A DNA stretch of 12,704 nucleotides from an uncultured Gammaproteobacteria bacterium (GTDB lineage Bacteria; Pseudomonadota; Gammaproteobacteria; Pseudomonadales; Azotimanducaceae), in contig CAJWLI010000021.1 of the NCBI GenBank assembly GCA_913043075.1, positions 1-12,704 on the forward strand, read 5' to 3'. Below, piece after piece: positions 1 through 7,487 of this stretch. The notes under the pieces are model-generated. The model was not told the DNA's origin. It saw nothing but the letters and a program-made list of their open reading frames with translations, and searched no databases. The translations under genes and the position numbers were made by a program. Position 1 is the first letter of the stretch. The number at the start of each line of letters is the position of its first letter.

Positions 1-149
1 GTGTTGAGGGTTACAGCGAAGGAGACTGGACTTTGGTTGATCTTGGAGATTTAGTAGTTCATATAATGCTCCCAGAGACTAGGGAATTTTATGACCTAGA
101 GAAATTGTGGGCAGCTGACCTCCGAGCTGACACAGAACAAGATGGTTAG
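1..149 (+). CDS. rsfS: Ribosomal silencing factor RsfS, 3' end only
   Basis: This is the last 48 or so codons of RsfS (Iojap/DUF143 family); the 5' part lies before the window. RsfS binds ribosomal protein L14 on the 50S subunit and blocks subunit joining when nutrients are short. Reading from base 3, the sequence gives the family's typical C-terminal core: GDWTLVDLGDLVVHIMLPE, then a REFYDLEKLW stretch. A short acidic tail follows and ends at TAG (147-149). Position directly ahead of rlmH agrees with the conserved order nadD-rsfS-rlmH-mrdA in gammaproteobacteria. The fragment is too short to appear as a complete reading frame, but its ending is diagnostic. Confidence 0.93.
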   Translation, partial: VEGYSEGDWTLVDLGDLVVHIMLPETREFYDLEKLWAADLRADTEQDG

Positions 150-174
150 AATTGCGAGAGACCTTTAGTCTTTG

Positions 175-642
175 TTGAAATTAGAAATAATATCGATAGG
201 AACCTCTTACCCAGTCTGGATAAAAGAGGCTTTATACGAGTATCAGAAACGACTGAGCAATGAGTGTAAGCTAAGTTTAAAAGAGATAGCGATTGTAAAA
301 AATAATAAAAAAAGAAATTTGCAAGAAAGAAAAATTGAGGAAGGTCAACGTATAGAATCCTTTATCGATCGATCTTCATATATTATTGCGATGGATCAGC
401 ACGGAGTCCAATGGACCTCCGAGATTTTTGCTGAGAAATTGATTGCTTGGAGTCTTAATAGGAGTAAATTTCAGTTTCTGATCGGAGGTTCAGACGGGCT
501 TAGTTCGACTCTCTTGGAACGTTCGGATTTTATCTGGTCACTTTCGAAGTTGACCTTGCCTCATGCACTAGCGAGGCTAGTGCTTTTAGAGCAACTGTAT
601 AGAGCTTTTATGATAAACAACAAACACCCTTATCACAGATAA
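175..642 (+). CDS. rlmH: 23S rRNA pseudouridine-1915 N3-methyltransferase RlmH
   Basis: RlmH is a SPOUT-fold methyltransferase that uses S-adenosylmethionine to methylate N3 of pseudouridine 1915 in helix 69 of 23S rRNA, acting on the 70S ribosome. The protein opens MKLEIISIGT and has the SAM-loop motif FLIGGSDGLS near residues 101-110. It has the conserved tail SLSKLTLPHALARLVLLEQ and ends LYRAFMINNKHPYHR. I chose the second of two adjacent TTG codons (175; the other is 172) because it gives MKL and 155 residues, the E. coli length; the Shine-Dalgarno signal is weak (GAGAG, 156-160). The last residue is Arg, so the Glu that closes the E. coli protein after HPYHR is absent. An A-rich stretch at 297-313 encodes a Lys/Asn-rich surface segment. 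mrdA starts 4 bases downstream, implying coupled translation. Confidence 0.95.
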   Translation: MKLEIISIGTSYPVWIKEALYEYQKRLSNECKLSLKEIAIVKNNKKRNLQERKIEEGQRIESFIDRSSYIIAMDQHGVQWTSEIFAEKLIAWSLNRSKFQFLIGGSDGLSSTLLERSDFIWSLSKLTLPHALARLVLLEQLYRAFMINNKHPYHR

Positions 643-646
643 AATA

Positions 647-2551
647 ATGGAACCGTTAGCTCTTAAAGATCACGACAAAGAAAGTAGAGTTTTTCTAGCT
701 CGTGTTTTACTGGCTTTTTCGGTAGCTGCTTTTCTTATGATTTTGTTGGTTGTTCGTCTTTTTTACCTTCAGATAATCCAGCATGAAGTGTTTTCTACGC
801 TCTCAGATCAAAATCGTATTCAAGTGCAGCCTCTGCCCCCAATGCGAGGACTTATATACGACCGACATGGAGAATTGATAGCAGACAACTCTCCATCTTT
901 TCATCTTGCTATTACTCCTGAGGCTGTTGTTGATCTTGAGGAACTCATTCTAAAGTTGAATAAAATGTTGAATCTAAGCGATAGAGAGATAGAAAGATTC
1001 CGCAAGCAGTTAGCTCGAAGAAATAGAGCTTTTGAGTCAGTCCCGTTGCGTTACAAATTATCCCAAAAAGAAATAGCAAAAATAAGCGTAGATTTATCTT
1101 CTATGCCTGGAGTTCGAGTAGAAGCCAGATTGGTAAGGAATTACCCAAAAGGAGAACTAATGGTTCACGCCATAGGTTCTGTTCGACGAATAAATGAAAA
1201 AGATGCTAAATCTATCGATCCAATCGCCTATCTGGGAACTGATCACGTAGGAAAAATAGGTGTTGAGAAATATTATGAAAAAGATCTTTTAGGAGAAGTT
1301 GGTTACCAAAGGGTTGAAATAGACGCTCGTGGAAGAGTGATGAAGATCCTTGACTATAGCCTTCCACTTCCGGGAAGCAATCTCCATCTTCATCTTGACA
1401 GTGGTCTACAGCAAGTTGCTTTTGACGCACTAGGAAATAATCGCGGGGCTGTGGTAGCGATTGAACCCAAGACTGGAGGTATTCTAGCTGTAGTATCGAA
1501 GCCAGGATACGACCCTAATTTGTTTGTTACCGGGATAGACCATTTCAGTTATTCGAAATTAAGAGATTCCGAAAGCACACCCCTGTTTAATCGAGCAATA
1601 CAGGGTCAATATGAGCCTGGGTCTACAATTAAACCAATGCTTGGCCTTTCAGCCCTGAGCGCTGGCGTTATAGATGAGACTTATTTGGTCGAAGATCCCG
1701 GGTGGTATCAGTTGCCGGGTGATGAAAGACTTTACAGAGACTGGAATTGGAAAATCACGGGGGAGGGAGGTCATGGAAAAGTAACTTTAGATAAAGCTAT
1801 CTATCGATCCTGCAACGTCTTTTTTTATGATGTCTCGGTTAAATTAGGAATTGATAATATTAGTAGAGATCTATCTTTATTTGGTTTTGGAGCGAATACT
1901 ATTCTCGATCTTCCTGAGGCAAAAAAAGGATTACTTCCTTCCCGTGATTGGAAAAAAAGAGTTCGTGGGTTCCCGTGGTATCCCGGCGACACTCTAAATA
2001 TCGGCATTGGTCAAGGTGATATGTTGGTTACTCCTCTCCAATTAGCAACGTCAGTATCCTTGATAGCCAACAGAGGTTCGTGGATTGCTCCTAGGATTTT
2101 AAGGTCGGGCAGCGATCGTATAGACGTTACTAAATCAAAAGCACCAAAGAATCTCGATCACATAATGAGTAAGCATTGGGTTTCAGTTATAAAGGCAATG
2201 GAAAAGGTAGTGCACCGTGGAGGGCAGGGAGCTGGAGAAAATGGAACGGCTTGGGCATCGATTGGACAGTATGTTAACTACCGAATGGCGGGTAAGAGCG
2301 GAACAGCTCAGGTCGTAGGAATAGCACAAGACGAGGAATATAACGAAGAGGAACTGGATGAGAGATTGAGGAAGCATGCCTGGTTCGTTGGTTTCGCTCC
2401 TCTAAATGAGCCTACTATTGCGATAGCAGTGATTGTAGAAAATGGAGGCTCTGGCAGCGAAATTGCTGCTCCTGTAGCGAAGGCTGTTATTGATTTTCAT
2501 ATTGGAAAAGAAGCAAGAGATTCTTTCCAAGCGTCTGGCGACGAGGTTTAG
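647..2551 (+). CDS. mrdA: Penicillin-binding protein 2 (peptidoglycan D,D-transpeptidase MrdA)
   Basis: PBP2 is the class B transpeptidase of the elongasome. It crosslinks the glycan strands made by its partner RodA during side-wall growth. The 634-residue product matches the E. coli length (633). One N-terminal membrane anchor spans roughly residues 18-45. A dimerisation/pedestal domain follows (PMRGLIYDRHGELIADN near 65-81). The periplasmic transpeptidase domain carries all three active-site motifs: SxxK at S326-K329 (EPGSTIKP), SxN at S388-N390 (RSCN) and KSGT at 550-553. PBP2 signatures FPWYPGDT and GIGQGDMLVTPLQLA lie at about 442-467. The third motif is KSGT, where many PBP2s have KTGT; both are accepted in the family. 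The gene starts 4 bases after rlmH, and rodA follows almost immediately. Confidence 0.97.
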   Translation: MEPLALKDHDKESRVFLARVLLAFSVAAFLMILLVVRLFYLQIIQHEVFSTLSDQNRIQVQPLPPMRGLIYDRHGELIADNSPSFHLAITPEAVVDLEELILKLNKMLNLSDREIERFRKQLARRNRAFESVPLRYKLSQKEIAKISVDLSSMPGVRVEARLVRNYPKGELMVHAIGSVRRINEKDAKSIDPIAYLGTDHVGKIGVEKYYEKDLLGEVGYQRVEIDARGRVMKILDYSLPLPGSNLHLHLDSGLQQVAFDALGNNRGAVVAIEPKTGGILAVVSKPGYDPNLFVTGIDHFSYSKLRDSESTPLFNRAIQGQYEPGSTIKPMLGLSALSAGVIDETYLVEDPGWYQLPGDERLYRDWNWKITGEGGHGKVTLDKAIYRSCNVFFYDVSVKLGIDNISRDLSLFGFGANTILDLPEAKKGLLPSRDWKKRVRGFPWYPGDTLNIGIGQGDMLVTPLQLATSVSLIANRGSWIAPRILRSGSDRIDVTKSKAPKNLDHIMSKHWVSVIKAMEKVVHRGGQGAGENGTAWASIGQYVNYRMAGKSGTAQVVGIAQDEEYNEEELDERLRKHAWFVGFAPLNEPTIAIAVIVENGGSGSEIAAPVAKAVIDFHIGKEARDSFQASGDEV

Positions 2552-2558
2552 ACCAGTG
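2543..2558 (+). promoter_or_regulatory. Ribosome-binding site and GTG start deciding the rodA start
   Basis: GAGG (2543-2546) lies inside the last codons of mrdA, nine bases before GTG 2556-2558. The mrdA stop TAG (2549-2551) sits between them. This favours the GTG over the upstream in-frame ATG at 2490, which would add a 62-base overlap. Confidence 0.6.
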
Positions 2559-3695
2559 AGTGCTGATTTTGTTAGGCAGTTATCTGGTTCTATGGGTCTG
2601 AAAAGAGAAAGGACTTTAGTCGGTGACGTGTTCCATCTTGACCTGCCGATGGTTCTTAACTTAATCCTGCTCTGCATTTTTGGTTTACTAATTCTTTATA
2701 GTGCGGTCGGCAGAGATCCTGATCCAGTATTGGCGCAAAGCCTAAAAATTTGCGCTGGCTTTTTTATTATGTTCTCAGTCGCACAAATTCCTCCAGTGTT
2801 TTTCATGCGATTGGCTCCATGGTTCTTTTTCTTTTCGGTTGTTCTTTTGTTGATTACTTTCTTTTATGGAATTGAAATTAAAGGTTCCAAAAGATGGTTA
2901 AAAATACCTGGCGTGATAAGTTTTCAGCCATCAGAGTTAATGAAATTAGCTTTGCCGATTATGCTTGCCCGTTATTTGCAAGATCGACATCTGCCTCCGA
3001 AAGCCAGGTATATTTTCTGGGCTATTGTTATGATTTCAATCCCAGTAATGTTGATCGGATCACAGCCTGATTTAGGAACTTCTGTTATTTTAATTTCTAC
3101 GGGCGTTTTTGTTCTTTTTGTTTCCGGGATATCCTGGCGGCTGGTTTTTGGATCATTGGCGATTGGCTTTGCCTTGGCCCCCGCACTATGGCTTTTAATG
3201 AGAGAATATCAGCGTCAGAGAATTCTGATTTTACTAAATCCAGAATCGGATGCTTTGGGCGCTGGCTGGAACATTATCCAATCTAAAACAGCAATTGGTT
3301 CCGGCGGAATCTTTGGAAAAGGCCTGTTCCAGGGTACACAATCTAATTTAGATTTTCTTCCTGAGACGAAAACAGACTTTGTTTTGGCTGTTTTAGGAGA
3401 AGAATTAGGTTTTTCAGGAGTGATATTGTTGCTTATTTTATACTCACTTCTTATATGGCGAGGAGTCATTTTAGCAGTGAACGCGCAGGATACTTTCGGA
3501 AGACTCGTATCTGTAAGTATTATTTTTACTTTTTTTGTTTATGTTTTCGTTAACATCGGAATGGTTTCGGGTGTTCTGCCTGTGGTTGGAGTTCCTCTTC
3601 CATTCGTTAGCTATGGCGGCACCTCTGTGCTAACTCTCTTCGCAGGATTTGGGGTAATGATGTCAATACAAAACCACAGAAGAATATCGCTGTGA
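2556..3695 (+). CDS. rodA: Rod-shape peptidoglycan glycosyltransferase RodA (SEDS family)
   Basis: RodA is a polytopic SEDS glycosyltransferase that polymerises lipid II into glycan strands with PBP2, driving cylindrical growth. The protein has about ten hydrophobic segments and the family signatures GSKRW (110-114), FQPSE (123-127), SQPDLGTS (169-176), YQRQRI (218-223) and NIIQSKTAIGSGG (239-251). The catalytic-region PETKTDF holds the conserved Asp (D274), and GVPLPFVSYGG precedes the C-terminus. The open frame extends back to an ATG at 2490, but that would overlap mrdA by 62 bases and add 22 residues not typical of RodA. I prefer the GTG at 2556, four bases after the mrdA stop, with a GAGG ribosome-binding site at 2543-2546. 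It gives 379 residues (E. coli 370). An ATG at 2592 is a weaker alternative. The stop overlaps the mltB start (GTGA). Confidence 0.95.
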   Translation: MSADFVRQLSGSMGLKRERTLVGDVFHLDLPMVLNLILLCIFGLLILYSAVGRDPDPVLAQSLKICAGFFIMFSVAQIPPVFFMRLAPWFFFFSVVLLLITFFYGIEIKGSKRWLKIPGVISFQPSELMKLALPIMLARYLQDRHLPPKARYIFWAIVMISIPVMLIGSQPDLGTSVILISTGVFVLFVSGISWRLVFGSLAIGFALAPALWLLMREYQRQRILILLNPESDALGAGWNIIQSKTAIGSGGIFGKGLFQGTQSNLDFLPETKTDFVLAVLGEELGFSGVILLLILYSLLIWRGVILAVNAQDTFGRLVSVSIIFTFFVYVFVNIGMVSGVLPVVGVPLPFVSYGGTSVLTLFAGFGVMMSIQNHRRISL

Positions 3696-4654
3696 ATATT
3701 CTCGTTTTCTTTATTTTGCTAGTTTTTTGTCCTGAGATTCTTGCAGAAAAAAATTTTCGAATCCCCGAGGTAACACAATTCGCTAACGATTTGTCCGAAA
3801 AATCTCAATACCAAAGATCGGAAATTCTAAATGTTTTGAATTCTGCTAACCACAGGCAAATAGTGATCGACAATATTAGTAAGCCCGCAGAGAAGACTTT
3901 ATCCTGGGGGGAGTATAGAGATATTTTCCTTGATAAAGCTCGGCTGGATAACGGGAAAATATTTATGAAGGATAATCATCTTGACTTAGCAAGGGTCGAG
4001 GCTGAATTCGGTATTCCGGCAGAGATAGTTACAGCAATAATAGGCGTAGAAACCCGATACGGAAAAATCATGGGTAGTCATCCGGTTCTTGATTCACTTG
4101 CTACTTTGGCCTTCTATTATCCGCCTAGGAGCTCTTTTTTTAAGGAAGAGCTGAAGGAGTTATTCCTAATGACCCGTGAAGAAAATCTTAAAATAGATGA
4201 CCTCAAGGGTTCCTATGCTGGAGCGATGGGGATGGGCCAATTTATACCTAGCAGTTTTCGAAGATATGCTGTTGATTTTGATTTAGATGGGAATCGCAAT
4301 CTTTGGGAACAGCCTTCCGATTCGATCGGTAGCGTCGGTAATTATCTTTATGAACATGGGTGGAGAAGGAAGGAATTAGTTGCTATCGAAGTTGATGGTG
4401 ATTGTGGGATCTTTTCTATAGGTGATTCTATAGAATCTGCTGTCTTTGATAAGCTTCATGATTGCCTGCCAAAATCCTCTGACAGAAAAAATATACCCAG
4501 TCGGATGGTAATGCCGCTGAAGTTAGCTGTGCCCGGAGGCTACAAATATTGGGCGGGTTTTTGGAATTTTTCAGTGCTCATGAAATACAATCGAAGCGAT
4601 CTTTATGCGATGGCAGTCGTCCAGCTAAGCGAAGCCTTTAAGAAAAGTGATTAG
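3692..4654 (+). CDS. mltB: Lytic murein transglycosylase B, apparently non-lipoprotein form
   Basis: MltB-type enzymes cleave the MurNAc-GlcNAc glycosidic bond of peptidoglycan, leaving 1,6-anhydro-MurNAc ends. The likely catalytic Glu is E120 in IIGVETRYGKIMGSH. It is followed by the family block GSYAGAMGMGQFIPSSFRRYA (about 173-193) and an EF-hand-like DFDLDGNRNLW (195-205), a site that binds calcium in E. coli Slt35. The C-terminal WNFSVLMKYNRSDLYAMAVVQL is also typical. The N-terminus is a hydrophobic signal peptide ending near EILA-EKN. Its only Cys (C13, in LVFC) is not in a good lipobox, so the product is probably soluble in the periplasm, unlike E. coli MltB. Translation starts at a GTG that overlaps the rodA stop by four bases. 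The gene lies between rodA and rlpA as in Pseudomonas; in E. coli mltB lies elsewhere. Confidence 0.93.
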   Translation: MNILVFFILLVFCPEILAEKNFRIPEVTQFANDLSEKSQYQRSEILNVLNSANHRQIVIDNISKPAEKTLSWGEYRDIFLDKARLDNGKIFMKDNHLDLARVEAEFGIPAEIVTAIIGVETRYGKIMGSHPVLDSLATLAFYYPPRSSFFKEELKELFLMTREENLKIDDLKGSYAGAMGMGQFIPSSFRRYAVDFDLDGNRNLWEQPSDSIGSVGNYLYEHGWRRKELVAIEVDGDCGIFSIGDSIESAVFDKLHDCLPKSSDRKNIPSRMVMPLKLAVPGGYKYWAGFWNFSVLMKYNRSDLYAMAVVQLSEAFKKSD

Positions 4655-4668
4655 ATAGAGATCTTCTG

Positions 4669-5379
4669 ATGTTACTACCGTTTATATTGATAACGATGAG
4701 CTTCCTTTTGAGTTCTTGCGTGTATACGGATAGTCAAAAAAGCAAGGATTTAAAAACAAACCAATACGAAGTTTTCGGAAAGGTTTATGAAACTATGAGC
4801 TCCTCGGATGGGTATTTAGAAATTGGGGTTGCATCTTGGTATGGGAAAAAATTTCATGGGAATCTAACTGCTTCTGGTGAAATATATGATATGAGTTTGA
4901 TGACAGCAGCTCACAAAGCTTTACCTTTGCCTACCTTGGTAAAAGTGACTAATCTTGAAAATGGAAAAAGAACCTTTGTTAAGGTGAATGATAGGGGCCC
5001 TTTCCATGATGATCGTCTGATTGATTTGTCATACGCTGCAGCTCTGGAGTTGGGTTTTCTTGAAAATGGATTAACCACTGTAGTCGTTGAGGCTATAAAG
5101 GAAAAAGCGGTCGCTAATACTGATAAACTAAAGGACTGTCAGGAGAAGAATTATATTCAGGTAGGAGCGTTTAAAACAAAAACAGCTGCAGAAAAACTAT
5201 CTAATAAACTGAGTAGTTTTTTATCGGATACAATTTCTGTTTCAGTGATTCCTCCGCTCGAAAACTCTGATCTGCACAAAGTTTGGATCGGACCCTTAAC
5301 AGAAGAAAAACAAAAGCTTTATGTTTTGAAGATTATCTCAGATAAAGGATTTGAAGGACCTTTGCACATAAAAGAATAA
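4669..5379 (+). CDS. rlpA: RlpA septal-ring lytic transglycosylase lipoprotein with SPOR domain
   Basis: RlpA is a lipoprotein with a double-psi beta-barrel (DPBB) domain. In Pseudomonas aeruginosa it degrades stem-less ('naked') glycan strands at the division site. The start MLLPFILITMSFLLSSC is a lipoprotein signal with lipobox LSSC and lipidated C17. The DPBB domain runs from about 51 to 143 (GVASWYGKKFHGNLTASGE onward) and keeps the residues equivalent to the Pseudomonas active site: E71 (TASGEIYD), H82 (TAAHKALP) and D108 (VNDRGPF). A SPOR domain (about 160-236, beginning NYIQVGAF) should bind denuded septal glycan. At 236 residues it is compact: the linker between the domains is only about 15 residues, against a long linker in E. 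coli (362 residues in all). It begins 14 bases after mltB. Confidence 0.95.
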   Translation: MLLPFILITMSFLLSSCVYTDSQKSKDLKTNQYEVFGKVYETMSSSDGYLEIGVASWYGKKFHGNLTASGEIYDMSLMTAAHKALPLPTLVKVTNLENGKRTFVKVNDRGPFHDDRLIDLSYAAALELGFLENGLTTVVVEAIKEKAVANTDKLKDCQEKNYIQVGAFKTKTAAEKLSNKLSSFLSDTISVSVIPPLENSDLHKVWIGPLTEEKQKLYVLKIISDKGFEGPLHIKE

Positions 5380-5391
5380 TGGAGCTTATTA

Positions 5392-6570
5392 ATGCTTAAA
5401 AGTATTAGATTGATAGTTTTTTGTTTTTTATTGCCCTTAGTTACTATTAATTCAGCATATGCAGACGAGTTTATTATTCCTGCTCCTCCTCAGATTGGCG
5501 CTGAGGGTTATTTTTTGATGGACGCAAATACCGACGAAGTTTTGGTCGAGTTTAACTCTGATCAACGCCTGCCCCCGGCGAGTCTCACCAAAATAATGAC
5601 CAGTTATGTCGCAGCAAAGGAACTCGCGAAAGGGTCTATTTCTCTGGATGATGAAGTGAGTGTGAGCATTAAGGCATGGAGAATGGAAGGCTCAAGGATG
5701 TTTATTAGAGAAGGAACTTCTGTTCGATTAGAAGAAATCTTAAGAGGAATTATTGTGCAATCTGGTAATGATGCCAGTGTCGCTCTTGCCGAACATATCT
5801 CGGGTTCGGAAGAATCTTTTGTCGAGACAATGAACATGCATGCCAGAAACCTGGGGCTAAATAACACTAATTTCGAAAACTCAACAGGTTTGCCTCATGA
5901 AAATCACTACACCACCGCCTCAGATTTGGGCCGGTTGGTTAAAGCGCTTATCAGAGAGTTTCCGTCTCACTACAAGTACTACGCAGAAAAATCTTACGAA
6001 TATGCGGGAATTAAGCAAAATAATCGGAACAGACTTCTCTGGCGGGACGCCTCAGTAGATGGAGTAAAGACTGGGCATACCGAAGCAGCCGGATATTGCT
6101 TGGTAGCCTCAGCTTTTAGGAATGGGATGAGACTAATCTCGGTGGTTATGGGAACAGAGAGCCAGATTAGCAGGGCAATTGAAAGCCAGAAATTATTAAC
6201 TTTTGGCTTTAGATATTTTGAAACGATTTCACTATATGAAGCCGGCGACATGCTCAAACAAGTAAAAATATGGGGTGGTAAACACAGCTCATTAAGGCTT
6301 GGATTAAATAATCCTTTAATTCTTACGATCCCAAAGGGAAGTCGTGATAAGCTTGACGCTGAGATTACACTCGTTGAAGAAATTCATGCCCCAATAAGAA
6401 AGGGCGATAAATTTGGTACGCTCATAATCTCAGGCCTGAGCCAGGAGAAAGTCTCTGTCCCCATAACGGCTCTCAACAGTGTTGAGGAGGCCGGATTCTT
6501 CAGTAAATTGATAGATTCAATCCAACTATTTTCTCTTAAGTTGTTTGACGGTGATCCATTGGAGTATTGA
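5392..6570 (+). CDS. dacA: D-alanyl-D-alanine carboxypeptidase (PBP5/PBP6-type)
   Basis: This low-molecular-weight penicillin-binding protein removes the terminal D-Ala from peptidoglycan pentapeptides and so limits crosslinking. Residues 1-25 form a Sec signal peptide, probably cut after SAYA-D. The S11-family active-site motifs are all present: SxxK at S64-K67 (ASLTKIMT), SGN at 124-126 (VQSGNDAS) and KTG at 226-228 (GVKTGHTE). A beta-rich C-terminal domain covers about 280-365. The last residues, GFFSKLIDSIQLFSLKLF, form an amphipathic helix of the kind that anchors PBP5 to the outer face of the inner membrane. Length, 392 residues, is close to E. coli PBP5 (403). The ATG has a clear GGAG seven bases upstream and follows rlpA by 12 bases. 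Confidence 0.96.
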   Translation: MLKSIRLIVFCFLLPLVTINSAYADEFIIPAPPQIGAEGYFLMDANTDEVLVEFNSDQRLPPASLTKIMTSYVAAKELAKGSISLDDEVSVSIKAWRMEGSRMFIREGTSVRLEEILRGIIVQSGNDASVALAEHISGSEESFVETMNMHARNLGLNNTNFENSTGLPHENHYTTASDLGRLVKALIREFPSHYKYYAEKSYEYAGIKQNNRNRLLWRDASVDGVKTGHTEAAGYCLVASAFRNGMRLISVVMGTESQISRAIESQKLLTFGFRYFETISLYEAGDMLKQVKIWGGKHSSLRLGLNNPLILTIPKGSRDKLDAEITLVEEIHAPIRKGDKFGTLIISGLSQEKVSVPITALNSVEEAGFFSKLIDSIQLFSLKLFDGDPLEY

Positions 6571-6574
6571 CTTG
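6561..6574 (+). promoter_or_regulatory. Ribosome-binding site and TTG start deciding the ybeD start
   Basis: GGAG (6561-6564) in the last codons of dacA lies seven bases before TTG 6572-6574, which is one base after the dacA stop. Spacing is optimal, and the resulting 88-residue product matches the family length, so this start is preferred over TTG 6545. Confidence 0.65.
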
Positions 6575-6838
6575 AAGATCTCAGAACAAAGTATTTCGTT
6601 TCCATGCGACTATCCTATCAAGGTTTTGTGCGAGAACCGCCCGGGACTTTTAAATGAAGTAGTCGATTGTATTTCTAAGCACGATTTGAGTTTTAAAGAG
6701 TCTGCAGTCAGAGAAAAAATGAGCCAAAAAAAGAATTACGTGTCGGTATCCGTCATATTGAGAGCGCTCTCTGAGAGCCACATAAAAGATTTGTATCTAG
6801 ATTTAAAAAAAATCGAGTCGGTTAAGCTGGTTTTATAA
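6572..6838 (+). CDS. ybeD: YbeD/DUF493-family small regulatory-fold protein
   Basis: This is a small cytoplasmic protein of the DUF493 (YbeD) family. Its fold resembles the ACT-like regulatory domain of 3-phosphoglycerate dehydrogenase, and its exact role is not settled. Linkage to lipB is strongly conserved in gammaproteobacteria, which suggests a role near lipoate metabolism. The sequence shows the expected pattern: FPCDYPIKVLCEN, NYVSVSVILRALSESHIKDLY and an ending in KKIESVKLVL. The frame is open upstream to TTG 6545, but that would lie inside dacA. I chose TTG 6572, just after the dacA stop, with GGAG (6561-6564) seven bases upstream. It gives 88 residues beginning MKISEQ, next to 87 in E. 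coli. The stop TAA shares one base with the lipB ATG (TAATG), a typical coupling arrangement. Confidence 0.9.
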   Translation: MKISEQSISFPCDYPIKVLCENRPGLLNEVVDCISKHDLSFKESAVREKMSQKKNYVSVSVILRALSESHIKDLYLDLKKIESVKLVL

Positions 6839-7476
6839 TGGGGAAAATGCCTCCTACTCCTTTTTACCGAATTTTTCGCAATAGACCTTATGAGCAAACT
6901 TGTGAAAAGATGAGAAGTTTTACGTTGAGTAGAAATAATGATACTCAAGATGAGGTTTGGTTTTTAGATCACTTGCCAGTATTCACCATAGGTAAATTAG
7001 GAAAGCCACATAATTTATTGTCTCGTACTCAAATCCCTTTGGTGCAGAGTGATCGGGGTGGAGACATTACCTATCATGGACCGGGGCAACTAGTTGTCTA
7101 TCTTTTGTTAGACCTTGCTCGAAGAAATTTGGGAGTTCGACAACTGGTATCGTTAATAGAAGACACTTTGATTTCTCTGCTCAGTTCGTACGGTGTTCGT
7201 GCATCGACAATGGAACAAGTTCCTGGAGTTTTTGTGGGACGTAAAAAGATAGGTTTTTTAGGTCTTCGAGTTCGAAGAGGAAAAACTTACCATGGGTTTA
7301 GCTTAAATATCGACATGGATCTTGCTCCTTTCAAGATAATAAATCCTTGCGGTTATGAGGGTTTAGAAGTGACCGATCTAAAAGCGTTAGGGAAAAATAC
7401 AGAGATGAAAGTTGTTGTAGATGATATAAAGTCGATCTTAGACGTGAAGCTCAGGAAAATAGACCGGAGCGCATAG
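6838..7476 (+). CDS. lipB: Octanoyl-[acyl carrier protein]:protein N-octanoyltransferase LipB
   Basis: LipB moves the octanoyl group from octanoyl-ACP to a lysine of lipoyl domains (pyruvate and 2-oxoglutarate dehydrogenase E2, glycine cleavage H protein). This is the first step of endogenous lipoate synthesis, in the cytosol. The motifs are complete: LDHLPVFTIGKLGKPHNLL (43-61), RGGDITYHGPGQLVVY (73-88, with H80), VFVGRKKIGFLGLRV containing the catalytic Lys K137, and KIINPCGYEGLEVTDL with the acyl-enzyme Cys C171. Length, 212 residues, matches E. coli (213). The ATG overlaps the ybeD stop by one base. lipA follows, so both enzymes of the pathway come from one message. Confidence 0.97.
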   Translation: MGKMPPTPFYRIFRNRPYEQTCEKMRSFTLSRNNDTQDEVWFLDHLPVFTIGKLGKPHNLLSRTQIPLVQSDRGGDITYHGPGQLVVYLLLDLARRNLGVRQLVSLIEDTLISLLSSYGVRASTMEQVPGVFVGRKKIGFLGLRVRRGKTYHGFSLNIDMDLAPFKIINPCGYEGLEVTDLKALGKNTEMKVVVDDIKSILDVKLRKIDRSA

Positions 7477-7487
7477 GGGACATTTTG
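7475..7487 (+). promoter_or_regulatory. Ribosome-binding site and TTG start of lipA
   Basis: AGGGGA (7475-7480) overlaps the lipB stop codon and lies four bases before TTG 7485-7487. It is among the strongest purine-rich sites in the operon and compensates for the weak start codon. Confidence 0.6.

Noticed and set aside
2490..2555. Upstream ATG start for rodA
   Set aside because: It would overlap mrdA by 62 bases and add residues not usual in RodA. The GTG at 2556 has a better ribosome-binding site and spacing.
4424..4437. Perfect 14-base palindrome GATTCTATAGAATC inside mltB
   Set aside because: About one perfect 14-base palindrome is expected by chance in a window of this size, and it lies mid-gene with no promoter context.
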